A DNA stretch of 64,000 nucleotides. Origin: Paragyromitra xinjiangensis (Eukaryota > Ascomycota > Pezizomycetes > Pezizales > Discinaceae). Both the position numbers and the translations under genes were made by a program. This document shows positions 44,880 through 57,478 of this stretch, piece by piece (position 1 is the stretch's first letter; each line of letters opens with the position of its first letter). The notes beneath the pieces were generated by a model. That model had not been told where the DNA came from. It did no database searches and saw only the letters and a program-made list of their open reading frames with translations. The DNA lies in the NCBI GenBank assembly GCA_038503065.1, contig JBCAMK010000022.1:1116001-1180000 (forward strand), read 5' to 3'.

Positions 44880-47800
44880 GTGTACCAATACTTTCCCCGA
44901 CCCGAGTACCTACTCACGGAGTTAATATGATGAGGCTCCTTGATTTGCAGGAGGTCATCCACTTACCAGTAGAGCACTCCTAAGCTAGATCCAACGCCTA
45001 ACTTGCAGCCACCCAGCTCAAGGGAGCCTCTGCTACTTTTGATGTATATTCGGTTTCGGTTGTGGGTTTACGTGCTGCCATTTGACTTCTGTATGAGTGC
45101 TAAACTTCTCTCGTGATTGTTGACGAAATAATCATATGCGAATAGCTAGTTAATCTATAGTTATTACTCTTTGTTTATGTACATTACTAATATTACACTT
45201 ACTATTTGTGCACCATTGTCGTCAAGATTAGTCAGCACTCCCATGGCCAGTTTGGTAGGCGGCAATTTACGCCATGATTTTTAGCTAACCGAAGATCTTA
45301 AAATAGCTATACGGGGTTCATCTTATGTATCTGGAGATACTGATAGTAGTTTTCAAAAGATCCTTAACAGGTCTACATCATGAGAGCCGAGTGATATTAT
45401 ATGTTTGGGTATGTGTATATGGAATTTTATGACAGCCCTACATGTTGTTCAAAGATCTTGTAAGCTGTTAGGGACATCGAGGAGCTGCAATCCCAATTTT
45501 GCCGTCGAGGATTCATGTGAACTTCGCCTTGGTGGCCGAGCCATCTGGCCACAAAGAGTCTTGGTCCCTCTCCCCGCTGTTTGCTAATTCGTTCTAGATA
45601 CACTCTGAGAGTCCTGTAAAATGTTCCTCCCTTTAATTTTGATTAGTAGTGAGGTGTTGGGACGATATCGCTCATTCGTTTCCCTTATCGCAAATCATGG
45701 ATTGGGTATGCTTGCTTGCTTGCCTGTAATACAGACTAGCTTGTGTATCGATATCATAACTTATGCGGGAGTCTTGCGGGTAGTCCTTCACCTCAAATTT
45801 CATCTCCTTCTGTTGGTATGGATTTCTAAGCCTCTTCTGCCATGGGATGTTAGTTCTTTTTTTAATGAGACCCCTCTTGTCAGATCTCTAAACGTCTCCC
45901 CACGCTGGCGGGGTGCCCCCCTAACCAGGATCGACCTGCTACTTCCTGAAAGGTTATGCTATGTCCGGTAGGAATGAGGGGATCGGGTAAGGTGCGAGGT
46001 CCCCAGCTTATGCCTGGTACGATTCCTGGGTTTTCGCGCGATTGTGCTACATCTCTCTCGCTTTAGCCATCCTGGGGGGAGGGGGAAGGGCACGAGGTGC
46101 TGGCAAACCGGCAGCATAAGAATTTAGTTGCATGAAGGAAGACGAAAGCCGAATGGTACGGGCTTCTAGATTGTCAAACCGAACAAACGGGCGGCTCGCC
46201 CAGGCTGCCCTACATATCACTTTGTGCCATCTTCCCCGTTTGCCAACTTTTGGGATGGCTTAGTGATCGATAACATCTTCCTGCGCCTATGTGAAAACAA
46301 AAGGTAATGCAGGAAGCGAACGCGTCATATCAAGAGGTGAACTGGGTTTGATACGTTTGTCGCGTATACGGTTGCGCGACCGCATATGCTTTCCCTAAAG
46401 CGAGATTGTGTATGCGACTGCACGGCATTTGTTGGATTTTCGGCACCTTCCGTCGATCTGCCGAGACTGAGGATTCTAGAAGGCTGATGGAGATAGTTTT
46501 GACATAAGGCAAATTTAGACTTGAGCATTGAAAAAAGGACAACAATTAATAATTGTCCTACTACTACTATTGATTTTCGCGACGCATGTCTTCTAGAGTC
46601 TCTCAGGAAGAACTTTAAGGGAAATCATCTTAAATGGTTGGAAAAAAATCAGAAAGCCAGCAGGGCCCTCTCCAGAAATCAAGTATCCTTCATCTTTCTT
46701 CAATCTCTAAGAAAGGTAATAAGTTTGTTAGAACCCTCAAGAACACCACTTTCATGGTTATTGAGAGGATAGTTAGTTGGCACTCAAGATATTTCTGTAG
46801 GAGCTGCAGATTTAAGTGTCCTTAAAAATGGAATGCTTTACAAGTACCCTCAACAAGACCTAGACAAATAGTTGGCATTTGCATTTTTTGAGACATAGAG
46901 CTGAAGGTGGGGTTACTTCCATATGATGATTGGGATCATAATAATCTGCATACGATCGGCGGGTAATTTCTTTTGGTAAGGTCTTGGCCTGAAATTGTGC
47001 TTTTGTTACGGAAGTGACCTGAGGCTGAACTAAAAAGGAAGGAGGAGGAAGCACTTGACATGGTAAATATGTAAAACAGGATCATAGGCAAGTGATGTTA
47101 CACTAAGAGTGCCACCTTATGTATATGCAATGGAGGTACATTCTCGCCTCCAGAGCTTATTTTACCGATGCGAAAGCTATGGTCGGGGGCGTTCATGCTC
47201 GGTGCAGAAGGTGATCTTTTCTGAGAAGCTTGGGGTCTCAGCAAGCCTGTATGAGAACCGTTCCCTCCAATCCGAAATGCACCTGGGGAATCCCCCCCGC
47301 ATACGGTACACGACATTTGCGCTTTGACATATGTATGCCTACGCTGGTAAGAGACGGAATAGTAGTCCGCGGGAAACCGACCACTGGGAATTCAACCATG
47401 CCCGCACGCCGCCTTCACAATAATCAATATATATTTTACCTCCTCCGCCTAACACGGCAAGCGATCTTTCAGCCCGCGCCTTTACCAACTGCGGACCTCC
47501 TATTCCGATGCCTTCTCTGCGCTAGCACTGTGAATGCAACGAAGTGATCACAGGAACTTTGAAATCGAGCTGGAGGTGACGGGACTTGGCAAGGCGAGCC
47601 TTGGGTTTGACTTTCCTAATGGAGAGTTGTACGCTGGTTGTATCACGATATGACTAAACGATAGTAGCAGAAAGCATAAAATTAGTTGGGAGATAGGCTA
47701 GGCCATAACGATACGACACTTATTTGTCGTAACCTCAAAATCGACTTATCGTATGATGATCCATTTCTATCTTTGGAGTTGGCGGATCCCGTAAAGAGCC

Positions 47801-49900
47801 GCAATGTCCTAGTGTAGGTTTTAAATGAAATTCTAACTGTGGGATATTTACCGGCGACCTTGACCTGGCTGGAGCGGCCAAGGTACTAATGTGATATTTG
47901 GCAACTGACTGAAAGTATGGCCTAGGGTGATTTTGGACTATCACCGTAAACCGCTAGTATTTCCCAGTATATGACCATAGTATTGCAATTAACATCAAGA
48001 TACGAAAGGTCAAAAAAAACTCCTCGAATGCAGGGTATCTCCACGATTTGACCTGTGCATGACTGGACTTACGACTCGATCATGGGGTAATGTCGTACCA
48101 GCATTATCGCTATCAGTTGTGATCCGGCGCAAATCACACACTTGCCAACGTACAGGCATATCTGTACACAACCTGAGCCCGATTAGTAACCCTCTATGCG
48201 GCGGTCTCAGCGGTTATCCCTGAGGGCCAACTCAGTAGAAACTGAACAGACATAGCTTTATTAGGGCCACGGCTGCATCTTTTGGCGCTAGTTCCAACGT
48301 TATCCAGTTTCATAAAGAACGCCAGCCTTACTATTTTGACAGCAGAAATTACGACATGATCCATGATACACCATAACCATGGCCATCGTAGATGTACGTG
48401 TAGTCGATCAAAGGACTTACCTTTGCAGTTGGAGAATGTTGGTCGAAACATGTTGCATGCATATGAGTGTTACCAACGGACAAAGCTACGCCGCTGGACT
48501 GGTTGTACTTTCCCCGCAACGCCTAAGGAACGCCTAGAACCCCCATTTAAAGCAAGGTCGTTGGCGTGTGCATAATATAGCGTCTAAGGACCTATCTTTC
48601 CCTCCAGTCTCTGATTGTTTTTCTCAAGCCTTCCCGGCCAACATTCCCTGTCTCTATGCCAACGTTGATCACTCCAATCTTCAGAGGTTGTATTAGCTGG
48701 GTCGCGTTCCCGGTGCTGATCGTGGCATATCATGGAACCTTCGTCACAGCTCTAACGACGTTTACATGCTGGGGGCTACAGGTATGTACGTCCTAGGAAT
48801 CAAGCCATCGGGTCCATTGACATCATTTTATAGCATAATGCTGATAAGATTCTTAGAACACGAGTATATAGACATGGATCAGGAACACAAGTCCTGGGTG
48901 GAGTTGCTTCCATGCGGAAACAATACCGACCGTGCGATTGTGGGGAGGTATGGTGTATATGTCTTAGAACTTTCTTTTATAAGACATGTTGATCTGTCAC
49001 TAACTGTCCGAGTGCGCCTTCCAGAAGGGCACAGAGAGCTTCAGTGAAGCTTGCCGGTTGTTTCAGATAGTTGTCTCAGTAGCGTTCTTTGTCAGATTAA
49101 TAGTGAGCGTACCTAGAGCTGGTTTCACAGTTCTAAGTGGCACATAACAGTACATCGTACAGACCGCCTACGTTTTACAAAGGTAAGTAATGTCCATTGC
49201 CTGAAGATAGAAAATAAGATCGATAACTGTAATTATAGATCGGATCTAAACAGGGTAGTATGCACTCATAGCCTGATCCTTTATTCTAGGTCAATTTGTC
49301 TTGAGTCATTCGGGGCGAAGGTGGGCGTGCGACGCAGCTTTAGAGATGAAGAATTTTCGTTAAGTGAGTACTGATAGAATATAGTAGCAAGGATACTGTT
49401 GGGTACTACTAGGTATTAACTATAGTGGAGGGGGCTTTTGTGTGGAATTAGTGGACGCCCCGGGATATCAAACGTAGATGCGTTGGTAGCTTCTGGCTCC
49501 TCGCACGACGCTCCTCTTCCTCCATCAGAATACCACCTGAGAAAATGGGTATGTCAGTGACAAGTTATTATTAGGGTACTGTTGGAATAATCTAGGTTAG
49601 AAAAACTCGCGGAGAAGTGACCCCCAGTGGAATTCGCCCCAAGATGAGGCTGAGGATATTTCGTGCCTAGGAGGATGCAGCTATGTATTTTTGAAAGTTT
49701 AAGCCAAGCGTTGGCTGCTTCTCACGAGGTAATCCATGCACACAGCCGTGGTGGCCGGAACCCCATTTTCGTCTTGAGTGCAGCGGTGAATGGCAAGCTG
49801 CAGTTATATTTTGTGAGTAACACATAAAGACGCGCAGTTTATATTCGGAGGTAGGAAATTGTACTGCGGGAAACTTACTGCCGGTTGTTCGAGGGGGATC

Positions 49901-49908
49901 TATATAAG
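49901..49908 (+). promoter_or_regulatory. TATA box
   Basis: TATATAAG sits 84 bases before the ATG at 49985 and is followed by a C- and A-rich leader ending CAACAATG. The same octamer precedes the gene at 29026. Confidence 0.45.
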
Positions 49909-49984
49909 TAGCCACATAAAAAACGTTCCACGGTTTTAGTCCAACAACCCACAATCACTACCTGACCCATACCCTTATACAACA

Positions 49985-50303
49985 ATGCCGTCCCAAGAAA
50001 GTTACCAGAATTCACAAGTTCTCAGTACTCTGGGCGTGTCAGTAGCATCAGGTAAATCACTGGCCCTTGACCACCATCCATGTACCTTATCCTACCTATC
50101 CATCTATCTGCAAGAATATGGGATTACAAAAAATCCCTGAACTATCACTGCCATTGTTTCTGACCAGGTTTATAGACGGCGAAAATGTTACAAAGAAAGG
50201 GCTAAAAAAGCTAGCAGCCCTCCAGAAAGAAATGCTGGGAAGGTACCTGGAACAGGGTCCTGAAAAGGACCCGAAAACCTTATTCAACTTGGTACAAAAA
50301 TAA
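49985..50303 (+). CDS. Possible small two-exon gene, unknown function
   Basis: A TATA box, a leader and a good CAACAATG start context precede a frame that continues in phase if a 73-base intron (50042-50114, GTAGCA...GCAAG) is removed. The product would be 81 residues, with a basic, amphipathic C-terminal half (GLKKLAALQKEMLGRYLEQG). Without splicing the frame ends after about 51 codons. The donor is not a strong consensus. No family is recognised. This is a candidate only, supported by promoter layout rather than homology. Confidence 0.35.
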
Positions 50304-51596
50304 AGGTAGCGCTACTTAGATAAAATGACAAGTTGCATTGATTGCTGAGCTTTATCTAGGAGCAAAGTTTGCGGTCTACCATCCCCTGGTTCGACATAAA
50401 TCCCATGCCTACCAACAGAACTTGCCTCGGGGAAAATATGATCGTGAGGAGGATATAGACCGGGACCTGGCGGTGTGAGAAACTGAGCTACTATGATAGA
50501 TTTTCTTTAGTTCTTCGTTTCTTTTTTTCCGAAAAGACCTCCGGTTTTTGAATTTTGAAGTAATAATTTTTTTAAATTACAAAGAGTTATCTGAGGCTGC
50601 ACAAGTTGTTTACCGTAATGTACTGGTCACTGAATCCGCCAGTTATTTTCACCAGTGACAGGGGCCAAGACCACAACCCCACCCCCTATCACGGCGAGCT
50701 ATATATACCGTTCCTATAGTCCTATGACTAGCTAGGCAGCAGCCGCGGTAGTAGGGGACTACCGTTTCTATTGCATCAACTTACAAAACTCTGTACTTAT
50801 CCGTCGTGCCGCGCCCCAAGGCAGAAAACCAACTACACTGTGGGCTCCTGCATAACGCGCTAATCCTGCTCGCGTTTCGGGGAATCATCGTAGGTGGTTT
50901 GGAGTTTAACACCTACGGCCGTACGGGCAATGTAGTAAACTCCGAACGAAGGGTCCCCTCTCCCGGGGATAAGACTTAAATCATCCTTTATGGGAGTATT
51001 TGCAAATTGTATTCAAGACATGAAAAACCGCCGGAGATACAATGTTTTTTCGCCCCCGAATCTTCCGTATAAGTTTGAGTCCCGAACTAGATGCAGCTTC
51101 AAAACCAGACATCGAGCTAGTATTCTTACTATCTATCGTGTACCTACATCGCCTATATTCTTTAGGGATTTATTGATACCTAGACTAGAAACGATTCTAA
51201 CAGACCATTTTCCCGCTATATACATAGCACTTGGGTTTATCTCCTATTCGTATGTATTCAATGAGCTGATGTTGGTTGAAAGTTACAACCAACCGATTCA
51301 TGACATATGAAACACTCTCATCCCAGATTTCGCACAAGTAGTTGAGCTTTGTTTAGTCCCGCGGCAGAGTTTGTTTTAGGTGTCTTGGGTTACACCACAG
51401 CTACCTTCCCGCGTTACCCAAACCCACCCCGGCAGATCGGCGCGTGGACCGCCGAGGGTAGGCGGATCGGTGGTTAGCCAATCGCGGAAAGATAAGAGAT
51501 ATTGGCGTTTCAAAGCTGTAGAGCAGTTGTGCCTGTGATGAATCTTCCGTAATAACGGGTTTCCTAGTACTATCCCCTAGATCGTAGTCGAGTGTT

Positions 51597-51618
51597 TTCA
51601 CGGACTTCAGTCCGTGAA
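51597..51618. repeat. Perfect 10-bp-stem hairpin
   Basis: TTCACGGACT is followed by two bases and then AGTCCGTGAA, an exact inverted repeat. It ends just upstream of dispersed repeat D copy 2, so it could be a relic of that element's end. Confidence 0.6.
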
Positions 51619-51628
51619 TTTGAAACAG

Positions 51629-51840
51629 CTCGGCTTGGCATATTCAGTACATCTCCCCGCAAATTCTTGTGTTTTACAGCTGAGGATCCATAAGCAGAGA
51701 TCTAGCAAGGCCTATTATCTCTGCTATAATTGGCAAGTTTAAGCTACAGACCCCTCGAAAAAATCAAGCGACTAAGGCTCAAGGTATTGAATTTCGGTGC
51801 TTGAGGAGCTACGATCCAGGGGATAATCAAGAAGTATGGT
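51629..51840. repeat. Dispersed repeat D, copy 2
   Basis: This is collinear with 17087-17231 except for roughly 60 additional bases in the middle. It has no coding capacity. Differences from copy 1 are overwhelmingly transitions. Confidence 0.75.
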
Positions 51841-54632
51841 GCACGCGCGGATAAAACTGGACCAATCAAAGTTGGCTGTGGAACGCCCTTGTCTTACAAT
51901 TCTTGGCTGGAGCCTCACGAAATCTTGGGAAGAAATCTCCAACTTGAATATCTCAACTCCTGATGCTCCTGAAGAAGGGGTTAGTTGAACATAGACTTTA
52001 TACTAGTGTTAATACCGAAATCTAGCTTTAAAAATTGTGTTTGGAGTGAAACCACCCTGCGTATATTTGATCATAAGCTCAGTATTCCTTGGAATGTTCC
52101 ACTCTGTACTTTCCACAGCCAAAAGATAGGTTTTATTCCGCCACAGTCACTGGCCCTTGTGCCTTATAAAAAGATACAGAGCTTGTCTACTATGATTCTA
52201 GATCTTGTATCTTTTCTTGAGTCATTTGGCTCACTATGGGGGTTGGAATATCGGGCGGAATATAGTGGTCCAGTTTAAGACCTGCGTGCACCATACTAGG
52301 TTTTTTAGTGGAGGACTTCCTGCAAGCGATAGAACGAGATCTATCAAAATAGATGCCGATTTACGAATAGACGTATGTATTAGGGTGAAGATTTTTGTGG
52401 TTATAAGGTTTCTATTCGGTCCCTCGAAAGATTACATGTAAAATTGCCCGCTAGTATTGCGCTAGTCACTAAAGTGACCACCAAAGAAATTTCGTGATCA
52501 GGGCAAACCACATCAAAAATAACCAATCTGTAACTCCCACCACCCAAGTTCACCACAATAAATTAAAGGATGTTTCACACAAAAATTCCTAAGCCTACAG
52601 AAGCAGTGATTGAGGTATGGGGGGATATGCCAGTGGAGAGGCCTGTTTCTACACGGAATTTACATGGGATGCTTAGTCAACTTATCAAGAAAACTTCTTT
52701 AGCTATAAGCCATGGTCGCTTAAGGGTTCTGGTAGTCCAACTAATTGTGGCAAAGCACGGTGTAATTTTATTCAGTTTTATTCCTGTGAACAGAAATTTA
52801 CTGTAAAAATTGGATAGGAACCGATAGAGCATCAAAAAAAAAGATCTATTTCGCGCTTGCGGGAGGGAACTCCTCCAGTGCATGTAATGATCAATGTCTT
52901 GGGTCGGCTGCACTATGCAATTAGCGGGCCTCCTAGGATACTTGAAAATTTTTTCTCTCGGCTACTAGCATTCGGCAGAGACTTTGCAAGCAGAACGCCT
53001 GAACTCATCTCCCCTTTCTCAAGATGGGATCCTCCCGTTACTTACTGAGAAGGAACTTTGTTGTAATGAGGGATAGTGGTTGACCCTTTCGGCAGTTACA
53101 TAGTCGAGTTAACCCAATCGTGAGGCTAAGTCACAAGCTTCCAAGTTTTATCCATGATTAGTACATGTACTTACAAATAGATTAATAGGATTAAGCTATC
53201 TTGGTTAGGTTCTCTCCGATTATCGTTATCAATAGCAGCAGGGATATCTTTATCGGATAGTGAGGGATATTGGGGCTAGCGCCATATGCATACCGGAATC
53301 CGGACTTTCTTGCCAACTCTGTATCTTCCAACACAGTAAAGACTTCTCATCCGAGACAAGAAATAGTATCGGCAAACATAAATAGGATCAGGCGACAACG
53401 AATTATCGTACGCATGCAAGAACCCTTGACCCTAATGCAGAGTTTCCCTAAAAAAAAGCCCCGACACTAACGTGTCGCACCATACGGTCAATTTTATTTA
53501 AATCTGGAAAATTATTCCCCCCCATTCCGTCAGATAAACATCCAGAAGGTAAAACGACAGCTACAAGGTGTATGTCAGCAAACAACCGAGAGAAAATATT
53601 TAGTTTCCAGGTTATGGAGTCCATCTTTTCATTAATCTTCTCAATGCCCTAGAAAATCTCAGAGAGATAAGTTTTCCCTAAATAGTCAAAACCTACTTCT
53701 TTAACGTGAGTGATGCTGTTTTTAATGTGGGCAGAGGAGTTTTAGAGGGGGGTTCTATAGTGGGAGGTTATAATTAGCTAACCTTGAAAAATACGTGGAG
53801 ACATGTGTCTCTAGCCAGCTCTGCCCAGAGCCAATGGCTTGGTGATGCGAACACAGGGGATACTAAGCCTAATTGGGTTTGGTTCGAGACAAGCAGACTG
53901 CAAGATTTACATCTATAATAGCTCCCACGGTGGCTACTTTTAGGCTCTTGACTATTGTTCAGTCTATGAGTGGATAATCCATGTCACTTCACCAAAGAGG
54001 CTAGTGTAGACCCCATATGGCTGAAAACGGAGTAGGTAAGGACTAGGTGTTTTACGGTAGACGAGTGAGCGAAAATTGACATGTTGGACCAGGTGACAAA
54101 TGTAAGTTGTTAGAGTTTTAACGGGAATCGAATTCGAAGGTGAGAGTTCTCGAGATGGTATGGGTGAAGTGAAACCTCGAGGTTCAGTATTTTAGCTCTA
54201 GGGCTGGGATTAGTCACTCGATTTCGGTTGATTGGATTAGAAGTGCCACTGCTATTCCCTCCCCCGTAAGGAGTTTATTGGAATAATTGAAATGGTAGGG
54301 CTCTTCATGGCTGCTCATCCTACGCCGTGATCAAGCTAGCCGTGCTAGAGAAAATGAAACAATTTCTTACGGATAAACCTTAACTAGAATCTTAAGTGGT
54401 TGAGGTGGTATCTCCACTTTCCTTACCAATACCTATAGCTATTCTCCGCATTACGAAAGCCTACGTATGGATCACCATACACTCTCTGACCTTCTTCCCT
54501 CATCCTCTTCTCTGTTTTTATTTCCCTCTTGCCATTTTATTTACACTGCCATAAGTACCTGAAAGCGCAATAACTACATGTATTGATTTACCCCACAGTA
54601 GCGCCTCAACTTATTCAGATATATCGATACCT

Positions 54633-54962
54633 ATGGCAGAGCACAATCATATGTGGGATATACCTAGTGCCATCCAGCTCATCCCACCCCATCTCCCCAT
54701 CCCTGTACCCCTGCCGCCAAGTCGGACATATTCCCCGGACGATCATCTACCGTACAGATCCAAAGAACCACCATATCGGGAACCGGGTCTTACTCCAATC
54801 AGCCAGAACATCTACTCCTCTAGAACCTGCAAGGATCCAACCACCTACCCCAGAGAAGCTTATTTAAACGACAACCCTCGGTTTACTTCCCCCCGGAATA
54901 GACGATCATTACTTTCAGCCTATTTCCCGCCTCGGCCTTTCGCGGATCTTTGTCCACTATAG
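54633..54962 (+). CDS. Doubtful proline-rich open frame
   Basis: The 109-residue frame has a protein-like composition (Pro, Tyr, Arg and Ser rich; MAEHNHMWDIP at the start) and no repeats. Upstream promoter features are unclear. It may be a small gene, a decayed exon or chance. I report it only because its composition differs from the surrounding random frames. Confidence 0.2.
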   Translation: MAEHNHMWDIPSAIQLIPPHLPIPVPLPPSRTYSPDDHLPYRSKEPPYREPGLTPISQNIYSSRTCKDPTTYPREAYLNDNPRFTSPRNRRSLLSAYFPPRPFADLCPL

Positions 54963-55099
54963 CGGGAGGTCGGCACGATGTTAGGAACCCCCGCCTAAGG
55001 TGTCTACGATGAATATGCGTATACATGATTTGTATAAAGCGAAGGAAATTCACCATGGTTTAGCGTCATTGGTTAAATCGTCGCTCTCTGACTGTAGTC

Positions 55100-56750
55100 A
55101 TGAAGTTCTCGGTACCTACCATCATTAGCACCGCCGTCACCGGCTTAATATTCCTCAACACCGTTTCAGCTTCCTCACAGCGCAGGGATATCCAGCCATT
55201 CCCGAAACAACCTAAACTAGCGCGGCGATACGTTTCGACAGCTCGAACTAAAACGTGTACAGTTACCGGCGGGAAGACAGATGATGCAGCGGCGATTCTG
55301 GCCGCCACGAAGAGCTGTAATAACGGTGGAACGGTGGTGTTTGAGAAGGGTACTACGTATAATGTTGGCACCGCGTTGGATCTGACGTTTCTGAAACATG
55401 TGGATTTGGATATTCAGGGTACTATTAAAGTATGCTTATAGCCACTCTGATCTCGTTCCAACTCGCTAATTCGTTTCGCGGCTAGTTCTCGACAAACACT
55501 ACATACTGGAATGCTAACGGGTTCTACCTAACCTTCCAAAACGCGTCTACATTCTGGAAGATTGGTGGGGAGGACGTGAATCTCTATGGCGGCGGGACAC
55601 TAGACGGTAACGGGCAGGTATGGTATGATCTGTTCGCGAAAGATATTTATATCCTCCGACCGATCTTGCTGGCGATTGTGGGGTTGGATGGTGGGTCGGT
55701 GAGTGATTTGAAGATGAGGTATAGTCCGCAGTGGTATAATGTTATCATCAACTCGACGGATGTCGTGTATGATAATATTGATATCGCAGGGGGGAGCACG
55801 AGTGGGAATAAGGCTAGTAATACTGGTGAGTTTTGTTGTTTCTTCTGGGTTGAGGGTGCAGGGTGGTTAATGGGTCAGATGGATGGGATACGTACCGTTC
55901 TTCTGGTATCACGATCCAAAACTCCCATATTGACAACGGCGACGACTGTGTCTCGTTCAAACCAAACAGCACAGATATCATAGTTCAGGTACCCCTCCTC
56001 CCCCTTCCTCTCTGGTAGAGCTAACACCACAAGAACCTAATCTGCAACGGCTCCCACGGAATCTCGGTCGGCTCACTGGGCCAATACCCCGGAACATACG
56101 ACATAGTCGAAGACGTGTACATCTACAACATCTCCATGAGCAACGCATCCGTAAGCCCCCCCTCTAGTCTATCCATAGCAAACTAACACGCCCAGGACGG
56201 AGCACGTATTAAAGTATGGCCCGGAACCCAGTCCGCTCTATCTGGCGATCTTCAAGGAGGGGGTGGGAGTGGCCATGTGAAGAATATTACCTACGATACG
56301 ATGTATAATCATAACAACGACTACGCTATTGAGGTAACGCAGTGTTACGGACAGAAGAATCTAACACTGTGTAATCTGTATCCTGTAATCTCCCTCCTCT
56401 CCACAGGAAGGATTCTGGGCAGGCTGACTAGGAGTAGAGTAAACTTACGATTAGTGATATCTGGTTCAAGAATTTCTGGGGGACGACGTCGAAGAAGTAT
56501 GATCCGAAGGTCGGGATGGTAGTGTGTTCTTCACCAACGGTATGTGTAAACGAGACTGCTGTGGGGCTTCGCTGATAGCTGGATAGGTGTGTAGTAGCAT
56601 TTACGCGAAGAACATCACCATTACTCCACCGAGTGGGAAGACAGCATATTACGAATGCGACAATGTGAGTTCTGTTCTCTAGCCTACAAAGAAAGCTAAC
56701 TAAACGCTTCTCAGGTAAACGAAACAACTCTGGGTCTTCCATGCCAGTGA
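55100..56750 (+). CDS. Secreted GH28 exo-polygalacturonase
   Basis: This enzyme hydrolyses galacturonan in plant pectin outside the cell. Eight exons (55100-55429, 55486-55825, 55879-55988, 56034-56150, 56196-56384, 56438-56539, 56587-56664, 56715-56750) splice in phase to 433 residues. A signal peptide covers about residues 1-24. The GH28 catalytic set is complete: NTDGWD with Asp224, NGDDC with Asp245 and Asp246, GSHGISVGS with His268, and RIKVW with Arg303 and Lys305. The [10 protein letters not shown] form and overall length match fungal exo-polygalacturonases rather than endo-enzymes. Many N-glycosylation sequons are present. It ends in GLPCQ. The seven introns are short (45-56 bases); the fifth was placed so that NLYP joins [15 protein letters not shown]. 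No other pectin genes lie nearby. Confidence 0.93.
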
Positions 56751-57478
56751 GAAGTGTAGCAGGGTTAAACAGTCTAGCCCTAACCCTGGAGTAGCGAGTG
56801 ACCCATTATGGAGTGGGTGGTTGAGATATATTAAGAGATTCTGAGTGTGATAAGTCTTCAGGCATGTCTCATTAGAAGATGAGTGATCTCGCTAGTGTTG
56901 TTGTGGCCTAAAACGGCCGTGCCGCATGTTGCCTGCCTTAGGCTGAACCACTGTTAATATTAATTGGTTCCGGCGATCGTGGATTATTGTTGAATATTAT
57001 CATTCTGTGAATGAAACAGTGGGCGTATGTAATTTTGGTGAGAGTCTGCGAAACTTATCCTCGAATAGCGAGACTGGGCGACTTGAAGAGAGCTTGGCTC
57101 GCTACAAACCTCCCACAGTAAAAACCCGCGATTGGATCATTTCCAATGGAAACTGCTTCCGTCGGCAAATCTTCACCACAATCAAAAATAGACACCAATA
57201 AAAAGAAGCAAAAAGGCGTTGCCTGAAGCGCGGACTTCCACGGCGGCAGCGAATCAGAAAGAGAGCCCTAGACCCTAAACGCCCACTTCCATCCCATCTT
57301 GGTATCGCGTGCTGGGGGCTACCACATAACCATGTAGCTGTCCGTCATTTCTCTGCATCTCAGCTCCAGATCCAGTTTCCCACAGTCAAACGCCCATATC
57401 CCTATTCAAGCTCTCTACTAGTCTTTCTCCTGTTTACTCCGTGTCGCGAGCACCACGGCTCCAGTTTCTCGCCGAGCG
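56751..57478. other. Spacer between polygalacturonase and F-box gene
   Basis: No gene is supported. The short frame 57007-57201 is probably chance. The last 100 bases are pyrimidine-rich, as expected of a leader. Confidence 0.5.

Larger units (their letters stand above)
44618..44906. mobile_element. TA-flanked MITE carrying two nested 49-bp insertions
   Basis: The terminal CTCGGGTCAGGGG is repeated inverted as CCCCGACCCGAG at the right end, extending inward through AAGTATTGG. TA flanks both ends (44616-44617, 44907-44908). Removing the two 49-bp units and one copy of each 8-bp flank leaves a 175-base element. The termini relate it to family C at 24302 and 33932. Confidence 0.75.
40303..49984. 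other. Large gene-poor, transposon-rich region
   Basis: No gene is supported in 9.7 kb. It is the main nest of short mobile elements in the window: 49-bp unit copies at 43207, 43722, 44714 and 44831, a CACTA-like element at 43839-44542 and a TA-flanked MITE at 44618-44906. A CACCTC microsatellite lies at 42544-42590. A possible hydrophobic 46-codon frame at 48657 is too short to call. The rest shows no recognisable structure. Confidence 0.5.
50304..55099. other. Gene-poor region upstream of the polygalacturonase
   Basis: No well-supported gene is present. It contains a perfect hairpin (51597-51618) and copy 2 of dispersed repeat D (51629-51840). One proline-rich open frame (54633-54962) might be a small gene or a decayed exon. 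Other frames are short and featureless. Confidence 0.5.
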
